Source of the DNA: Voacanga thouarsii
Taxonomy: Eukaryota > Streptophyta > Magnoliopsida > Gentianales > Apocynaceae
Length of the DNA stretch: 64,000 nt
Reading direction: 5' to 3'
NCBI GenBank assembly: GCA_026120185.1
Contig: JANUWF010002342.1
Coordinates: 6,185,501 to 6,249,500, forward strand
The position numbers and the translations under genes are program-made. The notes under the pieces are model-generated. The model did not search any database and was not told the origin of the DNA. It was given only the letters and a program-made list of their open reading frames with translations. Within the stretch, counting starts at the first letter, position 1. Each line of letters opens with the position of its first letter. Below, piece by piece: positions 33,291-46,142 of the stretch.

Positions 33291-35568
33291 TTTTCAATTC
33301 CGAAACCTTCTGTGATTTAGAAACTATTTCTAAATTCACTTTCAAGTTATCTCTTTCCTTAAAAATTTTCCGAATACTATTCTAAAATCTAATCACAAAT
33401 TCCTAAAAAATGTGTTCAGATATGCTCAACTCAATCCAATGACTCTATAACAATTAGGATATAATTTTACTTTATTTACACCATATGTAGGTGGATTTCC
33501 CAAAATGTCCTCTAGATACTTCGGCCATACAAGACTTCATCATCGCATCCTAGACTTTTCACCATTCAAACTCCATTCATAAACCACTAAATAATAATAA
33601 TAATAATAAATGAATGCAAGTATGATTTTAAATTTTATAAAAAATTTATGGGCTCAAAGATCAATATTGTAATCTACTTGGAGTGAATAATAAAACTACT
33701 GATACAAACAAAATTCATTTGCATTAACTTCACGTTTTTGTAGAAAAACTCGAGAGCTATTTTCTTTTCAAAAGAGTCCAAATCCAAGTACAGAAATATC
33801 ATCAATAAATATTAATTCATCATCAACTCCACACAATTATAGCAAATTCTCAAATTTCCCAAATTATCCTTAAACTTCCTCTTTAAGGATTCTTATCAAG
33901 TAGTCAGCTTGTTATTACTTATTGTAACTAAAGCACTTACTAGTATATTTAACTTCCAATTAACCATCTTTATTTAATTCACATCTTATAAGTAATAATT
34001 AGAAGCCCTAAATTTTAACTCTGATTTGCCCTATTTTTTTTCCAAAATAGTAAGTTAAGAACACCCGTCAATAAACTCTCAGATTAATATCATCTAACCA
34101 TTAGGAATGTTTAGCTTACATGACTACATAATATTCACCATTAAACTCAACTAAAAATACAACGTTGTTGCATTTCTTTGCATTACATAAAGCTAAATTT
34201 TTTTCCCCAGTAAAATGACACTAAAAGAAGAGCAAAAAGACTGCATTTTTACGTCTAAAATAAGGTTTAGTGATGAAGACTCAATCCTTGATGTCTTTGG
34301 TGGAAGTTTGAGGAGTTGGTTGAAGTTTTGGGAGAAGAAAATGGAGAGAAAATGAGAGAGGTATAGGTATGTGTGTGTGTATGTGTGTGTGTGTGTGTGA
34401 GTGTCAGCTGGTTTGAGAAGAGAATAGTAGATTTTCTCAAACTTGATCCAAAATATTTACAACAGGTAAATTACAAATTAGTCTTGCCAAGTTTTATCTC
34501 AACTAAAATTAATAGAAAATGGGAAACTAAGATTACTAATAAATTGACCTGTCACATAAAGTTCTCAAAGTTCAAAAATATAAATTGAATCTAATAGATA
34601 AAAATTTTCTGAATATAACTTTCTCAAAGGGGAAATTATTTAAAAATAATATTTCTATCAAAAAATTTACTTGAAAGCATTTATAATGACATTTGTAGTT
34701 CTCTAGATTAGTAGACATCATTTTTGAAGGAGTGAAGTTAGTTTTCGAAAAGGGCCAAAATACTCATTTCGTTCAAAATTGAGTCTAAACATTTAAAATT
34801 TCATTTTTCTACACATAGTCTCTTTCTTTTTTTTTTTCTTTTGCCTAGATAAGATGATTCATTAATTAAAAGATAGAATAAATTACACAAATAGATTACC
34901 ATAATAGAGAAAATATCATACTTCATAAGTCCCACGTGACTTAACTACACCATATTGAAAATAAAAAAAAAAAAAAACACACACACACACACAAATATCT
35001 TCCTCTTAACTTCCTCAGTGCCATCCTCAATTAATATTGGCAAGAAGAATCTAAGTTCATCTCTTTCCATGAACAACAATTTAGAAGACCCTAGACATAT
35101 TAACAGTTTTAAAAATGGCCAGAAAAGAGATGAAAAATAGAGAAGGAGCTCAGATATAGTCTGGGTAATGAATAAACTCTAGGAGAATAGAGTAATGAGC
35201 ATCAGTGTAAGAAGATTGATAACAATTTCATGCTAAAAACCTTAGATATTGACAAAAAAAAAAAAAAAAAAAAACCAAGGAAGAAGATTTTCAAGGTTTG
35301 TAGACAACAAAAGGTGCAGGATAACAAAATATTAAAAAAAAAAGAAAGGAGACTTGGGAAAGATCAGAAAAAGGTGAAACTTGGTAAGTAGAAAAAAAAG
35401 TGATTGAGAAAGAAAGAAGAAAGATAGAGTAAGAATAAAAAGGACGAACACATAGTATTATATTTCAAATACACACATCATACATCATTCGAGGTACTAA
35501 TAATTACAAAGTAAAATAAAATGAAACAAAAAACATTAAATTAGTAGAAAAAATAGAGGGGCATTACA
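33291..35568 (-). mobile_element. Truncated Gypsy LTR (minus strand)
   Basis: The right edge, GGGGCATTACA at 35568, is the minus-strand opening TGTAATGCCCC of a large Gypsy LTR. Leftward there is LTR-like, purine/pyrimidine-skewed text (GAGAGAAAATGAGAGAGG at about 34340 and poly-A tracts at 34963 and 35255). The other end is not seen, so the left limit is a guess. (GT)n at 34371-34400 and (CA)n at 34977-34992 are microsatellites. Confidence 0.45.
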
Positions 35569-35790
35569 CTTTCCTGGCCTTCATTCCCAAAGTTCTATTA
35601 CTTTAGAGTAATTCTAAATATAACTCCCATGTGAACTATTCATTTCCTCAAATAAGACCTTGATAAAGCCCCTTCTTAGTTTTCAATTAATCGTGAAACA
35701 TTGAAGATGATATTTTAAAATCATGAACCAAGACTTGGTGAACCTTTAATTTGATGTATGCATTTAAAAGTAATTTCTCTAGAAATATGC

Positions 35791-36258
35791 TACTTCTTCC
35801 GTCCCAAATTATCTGTCCACTTTGAACTGATTACGCGGGATTAAGAAAAGTAAGTTTTTTAGTTAATTAAACATTCTTTTCCATTTTTACTCTTATAATT
35901 CAATGATAAGTATCTCTCTTTATATTAAGAAGTACATAAACTTCAAAACTTTGTTATAATTTCAAATTACTTTTCTCTTCTAAGTATTTAATTCCTACTA
36001 GAAAATGAGTCAAAATATTGATGAATATTTAATTCTCTCATCAAGTTGCTATTGATATTTCTTACGAATTAATAAAATGAGCATAAATATCAGAACTCGT
36101 AAAATGAGTTTTTGACTATATTTTAATATTTTGAAAAATAGAATACTATGAAATAAAGGTAAATTTGAAATATTAAAATTTGATTTTCTACAGGGACAGA
36201 TAATTTGGAACAAAGATTAAGTTAGAAAGTGGACTGATAATTTGCGACGAAGGGAGTA
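35791..36258. mobile_element. Stowaway/mariner-type MITE
   Basis: 468 bp bounded by TA and by ~35-bp inverted repeats. The left reads TACTTCTTCCGTCCCAAATT, then ATCTGTCCACTTT (35791-35823). The right is its reverse complement with a few changes, AAAGTGGACTGATAATTTGCG and then ACGAAGGGAGTA (36226-36258). The CTCCCTCCGTCCC terminal class and TA duplication are those of Tc1/mariner-related MITEs. An extra inner copy of the terminal motif (GGGACAGATAATTTGGAAC) is at about 36194. No coding capacity. Confidence 0.88.
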
Positions 36259-38611
36259 GCATCTAAAACACATTTCGAGTAGTAAAACAATGTATTTTAA
36301 CGCTTGCATTAGTTTAGGGTTTATTATATAACACATGTCTAGAAATTGTCAAAGTGTAGTTGACCATAACAGCTTATTCATAACAATTCACATCTTGAAT
36401 GCGCTTAATTAGTTTCGTATCAATTCTTTAATTTTTAGGATAAACCTAACAATGCAATTAGCCTGACTTTACAAACTTATTCTCTTGATAGGCTACATGA
36501 AAATACATAAGATAGCTTCCGCTATATTTTCTTGACAAGATAAATAACAATCCATTTACCAAAGAGTTAAATTGTCATTCCAATGATTGACTTTCAAAGA
36601 ATCAAATGCATATTCATAATTCAAATATAGCTCGAAATTGATAAATAATTTTTGCACATAAAAAATGTCTACAATGCAAGTGCGTGGTGCGTCCCAATCA
36701 GTCCTCCAAATAATGATAGTATTTGGTTTCCAATCTTTTCTATCAATTATAACTATGTTTATATTGCACACTTTGATATGATATGACGATATTTACTCAA
36801 TCTCCAACTCTTATAATGAATACCAAGGACACCATACTATTGTTTCGCTATGAGGCTTTGCAGATAAGAAAAATTAACTCAAGGTTTTTACAAATTTTCA
36901 ATTGAACATATTTAGTATACATCTCCACCAACTCCCTTAATAGTCTAAACTAATGATCATTTCAAGTCAAGGTTATTTTTTCTTAAACATCTTTGGGCAC
37001 CTCACTACAATGCTAATTCAAATTAATTGCCCAATTCTCTTGTCTTGTCATCATTGTGACCCATTTTAATTGGTTTTGTAATGTCCTAACTATTCCTAAA
37101 CCATTTTAACTTTCTTATACCTTACAATTAATTTCCAAAATCTTTTAAGATCCTTGTATTTTATTTCCTCTTTTCCATCTTAGCACAACAATAACTAGAA
37201 GTCCCATTCATAGGAAGTTTTAGCAATTTTAAATCACTAAAAGATTAACAATCTTCTGTATAGACAATTCCAATGTATGTCATTTCTTTTGATTTATTAG
37301 CCTATAATTCTAAGGCTTCTATTCTTGAGGTGTCCTTCAAAATTTCATTCAACCTATATCTACTTATTCATCAATTCAAGGGAGAGTCATCCTACTGTGA
37401 TTCTATGCTTTTCCAAAAACTTTTTGAGTATTCCTGCGAATCTTAGAATCAAGCTATAGATTCCTATCTGAAGTAATGCCAAAGGGTACTTTATGTAACC
37501 TTACATTTCATCTACCATTTGGTTTTACTAGTTCTTTAAAATAATCTCCCACATTCACAAAACTAAACTGTACTGCCTCCATAAACCTAATTCACTTATA
37601 CTTTTAGGCTCGGCTCTAAATGTTCTAGCAACCAATTCATTCTTATACTATTTAGGAATAACGAGAGGTTTATCAATCCATTACAATAATATAGTATCAT
37701 AACCATCAGAGGGAAGAAAAATGGAGTTTTCTAATCTGTCTAACATTTCTTTATTGTAAAGTCATAGATTAGTTACTACAATATTGTTTAAGATATGTCA
37801 ATCATTATTCATGAACCAATTGGGCTTTTCACTTCCACCTTCAATCCATAATTGGATCTTAGTAATTCAACTAAATGGATAGCCTTAAGATTGGTAGAAA
37901 TCTTAGTACCATACAGAAAGAGAAATAGGCCATTTTCAATATCTATAACATTCTTACCGTCTACCTTCCTTATAAATTGACTAATTATGTATTTATCTTT
38001 GGTCCATGGTTACCTCCACCAATCATTCTTGTGAATCCTCTTATAGCTCAAAACCATTATAGTACTGACTATTTACTTGCTCCCCGTTTTCCTTTACACA
38101 ATATTTAACTTGATGCTTTTTGTTATAAGAGTTTTATCTTGTCTTGTTCACTTTGAACCCTCTCCAATCCTCCTTATTCTTTGGGAAATTTTGGTGTAAT
38201 ATCTTCAATCACCACAGATAGGGTTTTCTTCTTTAATCAATGACTATCCTCTAACTATCCCAAACTTTTCATTGAGAGCAAGTTTAATAGTTCACAATCC
38301 ATAGTAGCTGCTATCATTTTTAATTTATCTACTAAACTCAAGCTTCTTCTACAGCATTTTTAGTGCTATTTTATTGGTAAGTTTCGGACGTGTTAACTTC
38401 TTTGTATCTCTATCCTTGTCCTTATTTGTTCTCTCTGAATTATCATTGTCTTGATTTATTTGCTATCTGTTCTCATCCCTTTCAAAGTTGGATAGAAAAC
38501 TTACCTTTCGATAGGTACATGATGTGAGTTTTGTTTGCGTATGCTTCTATTAGGAAGAATTATCCCAAAAATCACCAAAAAATAATCAAGTTTACTTTAA
38601 AATATCAAAAT
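36259..38611. other. Unassigned AT-rich region, possibly old retroelement interior
   Basis: No domain could be named. Minus-strand translation around 38330-37800 gives stretches less broken than chance would suggest (LVDKLKMIAATMDCELLNLL-like; IRKVDGKNVIDIENGLFLF-like), but they match no family I know. It directly follows the 3' side of LTR E in that element's orientation. Confidence 0.35.
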
Positions 38612-39723
38612 TGATGCTTTAGATTTGGGTAATAAAAATAATTCATTTTTAGATCTATTTCCAGCTAAGTTTTAATTAAAATGTTAATCCCAAATCATAT
38701 ATATGAGCAAGTACACCCATCATTATGCATAGTATATTGAATTAACGAGTATCGATCCTTAAGAAACATGTACACACTAATTATTTTTCATCATTTGTTT
38801 AACCAATTAAATTCATAAAGAAATAATTAATACAAGAAAAATACAACGCAAGACAATTTCAAGGAAAATCATGGAATAAGAAAAGGAAAAAATAATGTAT
38901 TTTTGACAGAAAGTCCTCATGACATGGCAAAATATTAGGCAAAGTTCATGATTAATTCAACAATATTCTAGTACCATGGATAATTATAAAATTCAATCAT
39001 CTTGTGGATTATGAATTTTCTATCTCATAGTCAAATTAGTGGATATATTCTATCTCACCAAATAACCAAAAGATGCATTAAATACAATCCTTAACATCCC
39101 TATATTCTAGGTGATATAAAATATAGAATTAACCAATGGCCCTATATTCTAGGTAAAATCAACTAACTTTTGATCACTCAATCTTACTTTTAACCTTCTT
39201 TCACAATCCAATTAAGAGATTACTAGTATTGAATTAATTAGTTGGCACTTTCTCTTATAACATCGTTTTTTAAGTTAATTAGAAGATAACTAATCAATCC
39301 AACAAGAAATTATGCTCAATTAACCAAATACTGGAAAGTTGTTAATTGATAACCAAAAATAGCATTAATATAAACCACAATCTCGAATTCAACTTCTCAA
39401 AAGTGCAACAATTAAGAACACATTATTAAAAAAGAAAACACTTATAAATAAGGGAAATCTCCAAGCTCCAATTGAACTCCTCCTGACAATAATCATTTCC
39501 TTTAATATAATCTCTAAGAAAATATTACATGGTGCACTCTTAATATTTTTCTAAACTCTCCATCTTGTGCATCCCTATTCCTAACATTAATGGGAATTAT
39601 TTATAGGCACAAAGACTTCCTATAAGTTCTAAAATACAAAGAAGTAGTTTATAGGTTTCTAAAATCTGCACAAATCTACCGACTTTAATTAACTGAGAGC
39701 CGAAGGCTGAGTCGAACCATTCT

Positions 39724-42700
39724 TGTAACACCCCACTATCTATGCCCCTATTAGGGTTGGGGATGTCGCCCCGTCTACAGGACAATGGGTTTTTATAATA
39801 AGGACACATAAAATAAATAAAAGGAATAATTCAAAATTAAACTTATTACAACCCAAGCAATACATGAAAAAGTTAAAAAAAAAATGTATGCTAAAGTCTC
39901 TCAAATGAAATACACAGGAAAAATAACAACAAGTCTTCAAAACATAGGCAATTCTCTAGTTAATAACCTTCACAATAAGATCGACTTAAAAACATGGTAT
40001 AAAAAGCGGTGAGACAAAAATCTCAGTAAGCCCGTGTGCACTTTGTGTGTTTCAAGTAAAACAGTTCATGTATGCAAGTTGTGAAATTTTCATAAAAGAA
40101 AGTGTTGGTAAGCCTCCAATAAATTTTACAAATGAAGAGTGGTGTTTTTCTTTCCAAAACATACATGTGCACAATAAATAAAATCACTCAAAAGAGATAG
40201 CCATGGCACCACACTTTGTGTACCATGACAATATAACGATCAGAATGTCACACTTTGTGCATACTAACATAAGGTAGGTGTACGGCCTACCGAGTGAGAT
40301 ACTCTTCCATCTCTACACCCAAACTTATCAGTTGTCCACTCTGAAAATATATAGTCCACTTGACTGAACTTGCTAGCTTGGACCGGTATGACCTACAGGA
40401 CTGACATCCTAATCGAGAAGGACTCATCCCTCAGAGGTGGCCACCTACTAGAGACTTACCCTAACATTTTAAAGACTAATTCTAGCAGTCTATTCTTATT
40501 GAGTACTCAACATTATTTGTCCCACTTAGGAGAAGAAAGATCATACAATGAATCACTTGGAAATAACAATTATGATTTCCAAAATTCTTGTCGTAGTTGG
40601 GTTTTGAGGAAAAGTTTAGTATTGTGTGTAAAATTGTTTGTTTAACTTTAAATGGTTTGCTTGACTAAAACGAAAAGAAAAATTGTCCATAATTGCCTTT
40701 ACAGTACAAATACTCGTATACATTTAGTTTGACTTGCCACGATAACTTTGGTCCTCAAACAGTTTCAGGTATGAACTTACCTGATCTTTTACTTTTCTTG
40801 AGTTCAAAAGTCTTCCAAGGTAGATTAGGTCAACCTAACTCTGCCTGGGGTAGACACAAGGTATAAGATAACATCCAAATCATATTTGCCTTAAATAAAA
40901 AATTCCTAATTCAACTAGCCACAACAATAACTAACAATGACCGCAATGTCTTAAGCTTTAATACTAGTTGATAAAGTATTTTATAAAATAAAATTAGCTA
41001 GACAAGTTAAAATAAATGGGTGTTATAAAATAAATAATAATAAATTATAGTTTCAAATAATAAATAATGAGTAATATTGCTAATAAATAAAATTAGTATT
41101 AAATAATGGATAATAATAAATCCTAAATAATATAGGTAAATAGTAATATTTAAATAGTATTATTATCGATAATAAATTATACTTAATTTTATTTAATAAT
41201 TAACAGATAACAAATAACCAATAAAATTAATAATAAATGAATTATACTTAATTTTTAATTAATAAATAATAAATAGAATTTAATATATATAATATTTATG
41301 AGTATAGATAAAAGTTTTAGTAAGGCTAACTAGTAATAATATTAATATGATTTACAAAGTCATTTGATATTAATTAATTATAATATTTTATTATTTATAT
41401 TTAATAAAAAGATTTTATTTATTTAACTAATAAAATAATAATATTTTAAACAATCTTCTATTTCAAACCTACATAATGTTTTTCGAATTTTATAGATTAA
41501 ATTGAATAATAGTACTAATTAAATTAATAATAACAATAATGATAGTAAGAATAATTCTAAAATTAATAAAAATAGTTTTTACAATAATTTTCTATTGCTA
41601 GAGAAGATCCATGAACACACTTTTACATATAAGGAAACAATAAATAACATGTTAATCTATCCACGAACATAGACTTGAATTAACATATACTGTAATACGG
41701 ATGATCTTCTACTAGGCATAATATTATCTATGGCTTCATTGAAAAATAATATCATGAAGGCCTAATCAACAGTGGTGACATAATATCTAACATGCATCAA
41801 AACATCCATAAATCTCTTTAATCATAATGAATATATAGTGATTCTAAAGCAAAATCCATAAGGCACAACATTTATTCTAATTCTCATGTCTTAACTCCAT
41901 CCTCTTCACCCACATACATATCCTCAACCCCTACTTTATTCAATCAACATATCAATATCTAAGAGTCTTGATTTTGAGAAGTAAAGAGGAGATTAAGAAA
42001 AAAATACTTGATTGATGCTCGTTTGATGAAGGATTCACTTTGCTTAGTGAAGATCCTTGAGTGCTTGATGACTCTTTAGTGATCCGAAAATAGTCCATAG
42101 TTGGTCATCAACATTTCAGCCAAGAGAGAGGGGGAGAATGATAGAGGGATAAATAAGAGTAGATGAGAAGAGTAGAAGTTAAATAAAAGAAGAAGAACAG
42201 GAACATTATTCTTATTTTACCTTTTTGGTGTTCTTCAAATCTTCAACACAAAAGGGTGGTTCGATCTGTTTGAAAGTTCAATTTTGTGTTTTTTGGTGTT
42301 ATAAAGTGCAACAATGAAGAATATAGGTTGAATATTAATGGTTTAGAGTGTTTGGGAGTGATTGAAGGTATTTAGGAGTGGTTTAGGCTTAAAGATGTGA
42401 AGTGTGTGTTCTTGGTATTTTTAAGAGAGTTTGAGAGGAGATAAATTTTGGGTGTGTTTGTGAGTGTGATGGCCGAATGGCTTAGCAAAAGGAGAGCTTT
42501 TGGTTATCCAAGAATGAGAGAGAGAGTTTTAGATTTTTTTTTAAATTCAAATTGAGAGAAAAGTGGAGTTGTTTGAGGTATAGGATTGGGTAATGACATT
42601 TGCTCTTGGAAGGTTTCTTGTCCTTTAATGGTGCATAGCTGAACTAGCTATGTTCCAACCAAAGGATGGAGAGTTGTTTCAGACTAAAGTTGGATGAAAA

Positions 42701-44057
42701 TAGCTATGGAATGGCAGAGGATTTTCTAGTTTTATCAACTAGCTATAGGAGTGTTTTAATGGAGCAAAATCTGGAATTTTAATTTGAAATTTGAACAAGT
42801 TTAGATAGAGTGAAGATATGAGTTTTTTGAGGTATGATAATAGAGTCCTATTACTCAAGGGTGGTAGAGAAGCCAAGATGTTCAGTTCATGGCTGTACAA
42901 GGGCTAAAATTTAGTGAGGTTTGCTGAAGAATTTTAGCCTTAGCATTGAAGAGACAAAGCTAGAAAAAATTTCTGGAATTGAAACTCAAGAACACTTGGA
43001 ATTGAAATAGTTTTGGTGCAGAATTTTTGGTCCACTTTGGCATGATTTTGCAGCAAGATTTTAAGGATTTTTAAAGGTCTTTTAATGGTGGTTTTCTAGC
43101 CTTCATCTTGAAGAAGAACAGAGAGAGTTCTAGCTGTTTATATGTTCTAACGAGTGGCTTCAAGTTCTTGTTCAATGTTGCTAGTTTGTTGGAAAAAAAA
43201 AAAAATTGGTTTGGCATTGCTTGTAAAGCTACGAAAATTCAAGGAATTCCATCCTTTACCGTCACACAAGATGGTTGGTTTTCTTGCAGGAATTGGGTAG
43301 GAAAGCTTGTTTCAATTTTTGAAAATAGCCTCGAAGAAAATCTGAAAAATTTTCTAGATTTTTAACTAAAACATGAACAAGAAGAAGATGGAGTTTTAAA
43401 GGAATAGCTATGGTGTTTTTCTTGGAACCTCTACCTATTTTTCCTCTTTACTTTCGGTCACTTCTATCCCACAAGAGTTGGGATTTTTTAAATTCTAAGC
43501 TAGAGAATTATCTCAGAATTTTTATGATTAAAAATGAATTAAAGAATCAAGAGTAGTTTAAATTTAAAAAATGTTAGGACAAGGCTAGCAAAATTAATGG
43601 AGACAAGACTTCTTCTAAAATTCTTTTTAGGACAAGACCACATGGTCAAGACATTACCATTGTATCTTCTTTAAGACAACATTCCTATCTTTAAGGAATG
43701 TAAGAAAAAGAAATTCAAACATGGGTTAAGATAAATATGAATAAAACTTAAGTGATGGGATTTGAACTCAAAATCTTAGAGATTAATTCACAAAGCTCTA
43801 ACCACTTAACCACACTAACTCTTGTTTATATTTTTTCAACTAAATATTCTTCCTATCTAAACCTCAAGACATCTTCCTATTCTGACCCCAAAAAATTTAC
43901 CATATTACCCTTTCTACTCAACAAGTATAAATAAATCATATCTCCTATAAACCACAATTCTAAGGCACACAAAAATCAATTAAGTGATATATTTCATGTT
44001 GACATGATATGCATCTCATCCCTCTTACTCTAGGGTAGGTTTAGGTGAGGTTTCACA
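39724..44057 (-). mobile_element. Solo LTR D (Gypsy, 4.3 kb, minus strand)
   Basis: On the minus strand it starts TGTGAAACCTC and ends GGGGTGTTACA. The flanks are ATTCT (39719-39723) and ATTCC (44058-44062), a 4/5 duplication. The end region, with GGGGATGTCGCCCCGTC and TAAAAACCC-type blocks (39735-39800), is a clear match to the end of LTR G. Both also share CACTTTGTG words (40215-40260 against 57380-57480) and a tRNA-like module. A very AT-rich stretch at 40960-41590 may be a further insertion. No protein domain. Confidence 0.8.
43744..43815 (-). other. tRNA-like Pol III module in LTR D
   Basis: On the minus strand there is an A-box-like TGGTTAAGTGG (43812-43802), continuing TTAGAGC as in tRNAs. 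Then 33 bases, a B-box-like AGTTCAAATCC (43768-43758), and a T-run (43747-43744) 10 bases later. A tRNA-like acceptor and T stem cannot be folded cleanly, so it is not a true tRNA gene. It lies about 246 bases from the LTR start; LTR G has a comparable module at about base 278. Confidence 0.55.
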
Positions 44058-44709
44058 ATTCCCGTTTCTTTCTTGTTAAGCCACTGAAGACATTCCTTCT
44101 GTTGCTTTTGTTGAAGCTGTTGAGGCTACTGAAGAATCCAAACCATTCTTCTTTTCTTTTGATTGAAGCCATTTCATGAAGCTAAGTTGTTGCGAGTCGA
44201 GCCTATTTCTTCTTCATTAGACCACTGAAGTTGCGAAGCCGAGCCACGACTTGTCCTTTTCGAAGCTGGCCATAGTTTTCCTACTAGCTGTCTGTGGCTT
44301 CTCTCACACAATCAACACAATCCGGTCGTGGCTTGTACCAAACCCAGGTGCGGTTTTATTCACGAATTTAATGCCATCCGGTCATGGCATCTATCCAAGC
44401 TAGCAGTGGCTTCATACTGATTTACTTATTTCTTCTTTTGTTGAGCCGACTGAAGGTTCATAAACCTAGACTGTAGCTGATTCAACTCTGTTTTGCCCTA
44501 TTTCTTTCTCTATTTTTGGCCTCTCTACTTTGGCTTTGGTTGCCGTGTTCCATATCTCTATTTTTAGCCTCTTTTAACATTTTTTGTGTAATTTATCACA
44601 AACGTGTTCCAATCTTCAATCTACGCAAAAACATAGCAAAGTAAGGAAAATTAATGGTGTTTGACCTAAAAATTAAGCATAAATACATCATAAATACCTA
44701 TAAAATATG

Positions 44710-46103
44710 TGTATAATTTACCTCGATAAAAAATAAATCACATAACACAGATATAGGCAAGTATACCTATCGTGTAGCATAGAGTTTAGTTGTTGAGTAT
44801 CGAAGATTTCAAGGTAAGTAACAAGTATCCTTAATTCATTCTCATTTTATTATTTGGCCAGTAAATCAAGATATGAACAAGTTTGACAATTTGTGTAGAA
44901 GGTAAACCAACCCTCAGATACCAAATGTACCCAAAGTCACAGAACTATCCAAAGGATAACAAAAGGAGATAAGTCATATAGTTAACAGAAATCCTTCAAA
45001 AGTAAGCCAAAAAACAAACATCCAATTTGATTAAATAGTAATCCTAATTTAGCACCAAAGGGTTATTTTCCATGAGGCTCTCATTCTCTCTCACTCATTA
45101 TGAGTCATTCACCATTAGCCTAACAAATAAGTATCTTTACCTTACTAATCAAAGCTAAAGGGGCATTAAGATCAATAATCCAATGCAAATTTGGGGGAAA
45201 TGGTGTCTTTATCTCTAGGCAACATCACAATCCATCAATCGACGAACCTTATTCCTTTAACTCCTCTCTCGAGCTAATAAAAGGAAAGTAAATCAAGAAA
45301 ATCAATCAATTAAGCTCCCAAATCCTCACCCTATCTCTCAAAATCATTAGAATAGGAAAAAATTAATTAATCAATTCATACAAATCAAAACAAGTGATTG
45401 AATGCTATAATAAGATTTCAATAAATCAAATAGAAGCTTAAGGGTTCATTCTTTTTATACAACATTAATCCATAAAGCTTAACAAAATCCAAGAAAAAAT
45501 TATAAAGATAGAGAAGAGAGAACCTTTTAAACAAGTGAAGCCCTTTTCTTCCCTTGGAATCCTTGTTGAATTGCTCATTTTGCCTCCAATAGGTGTCTTG
45601 ATCTTCCCTTGAGAGATTCCTTGGTGTTTTTCAGGGTTTGTAGTGGCTGCCCAATTGTTAAACCGTCCTTCTAATATCTCCAAAGGGGTTTATATAGGTT
45701 ACGCCTTGGAAAACCTTCAAAAATCACAGAACAGTAGCTTCTGCGACATGAATGGGTGGCTGTTCAACTGTATTGGCAGTGCCAATTACTTATTTTTCTT
45801 AAAGTTCTATCTACGAATCGACGTCTATTCAATGACCCAGACCGGTGCTAGTTACTCCCAATAATTTGGGTCTTTTAAATCCATGAATTGTACGATGCTT
45901 GTTAGAATAAACTAATGGTGCTAGTTGTCTTCTCTGAAGCTCCCCTTTTGTACTTTTTCACCTTGTTTCTTCAAGAATGTTCTTTTTATGCATTTTACTC
46001 AAAACAGAGCAAAAATAGGGGAAGTAGGTAGTCATCAATTCTGTAATTATTTACAATTAATGCACAAATAACATGAAATTAAGTACATTTTAGGCAGATA
46101 TCA
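44710..46103 (-). mobile_element. 3' LTR F of a minus-strand Gypsy element
   Basis: On the minus strand it starts TGATATCTGCC at 46103, directly after a purine-rich tract. It carries the CGATACTC...GATAGGTATACTTGC module at about 44815-44755, shared with the 11249 LTR and LTR E. The left end (about 44710) is approximate because the matching 5' LTR is not in the window. Confidence 0.65.
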
Positions 46104-46142
46104 CTCCTTCACACTTAAACTTTTATTTGTCCTCAAGTAAAT
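46104..46142 (-). other. Purine tract and 3' end of internal region
   Basis: The minus strand reads CTTGAGGACAAATAAAAG, then TTTAAGTGTGAAGGAG, immediately before TGATATC. In related plant Gypsy elements the internal region ends with the same GAGGACAA.CAAAAG..TAAGTGTGGGGGA text and then TTGATA. Confidence 0.72.

Larger units (their letters stand above)
38612..44690 (-). mobile_element. LTR E (Gypsy, minus strand), interrupted by LTR D
   Basis: On the minus strand it runs from TGATGTATTTATGC (44690) to ATTACCCAAATCTAAAGCATCA (38612). Flanks are AAAAT (38607-38611) and TAAAT (44691-44695), a 4/5 duplication. Its 3' part matches the 11249-12794 LTR: GGATCGATACTCGTTAATT, TTGGGATTAA.ATTTTAATT and ACCCAAAT, in the same order. 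Without LTR D it is about 1.74 kb. Whether it is a solo LTR or the 5' LTR of an eroded element reaching into 36259-38611 is open. Confidence 0.68.

Noticed and set aside
25258..35568. One minus-strand LTR from 35568 to 25258 with everything between nested inside
   Set aside because: The ends are of the right type, but the flanks (TGTAG and CTTTC) do not match and the middle cannot be bridged by sequence.
43744..43815. True tRNA gene
   Set aside because: A and B boxes are present, but acceptor and T stems do not pair cleanly; recorded only as tRNA-like.
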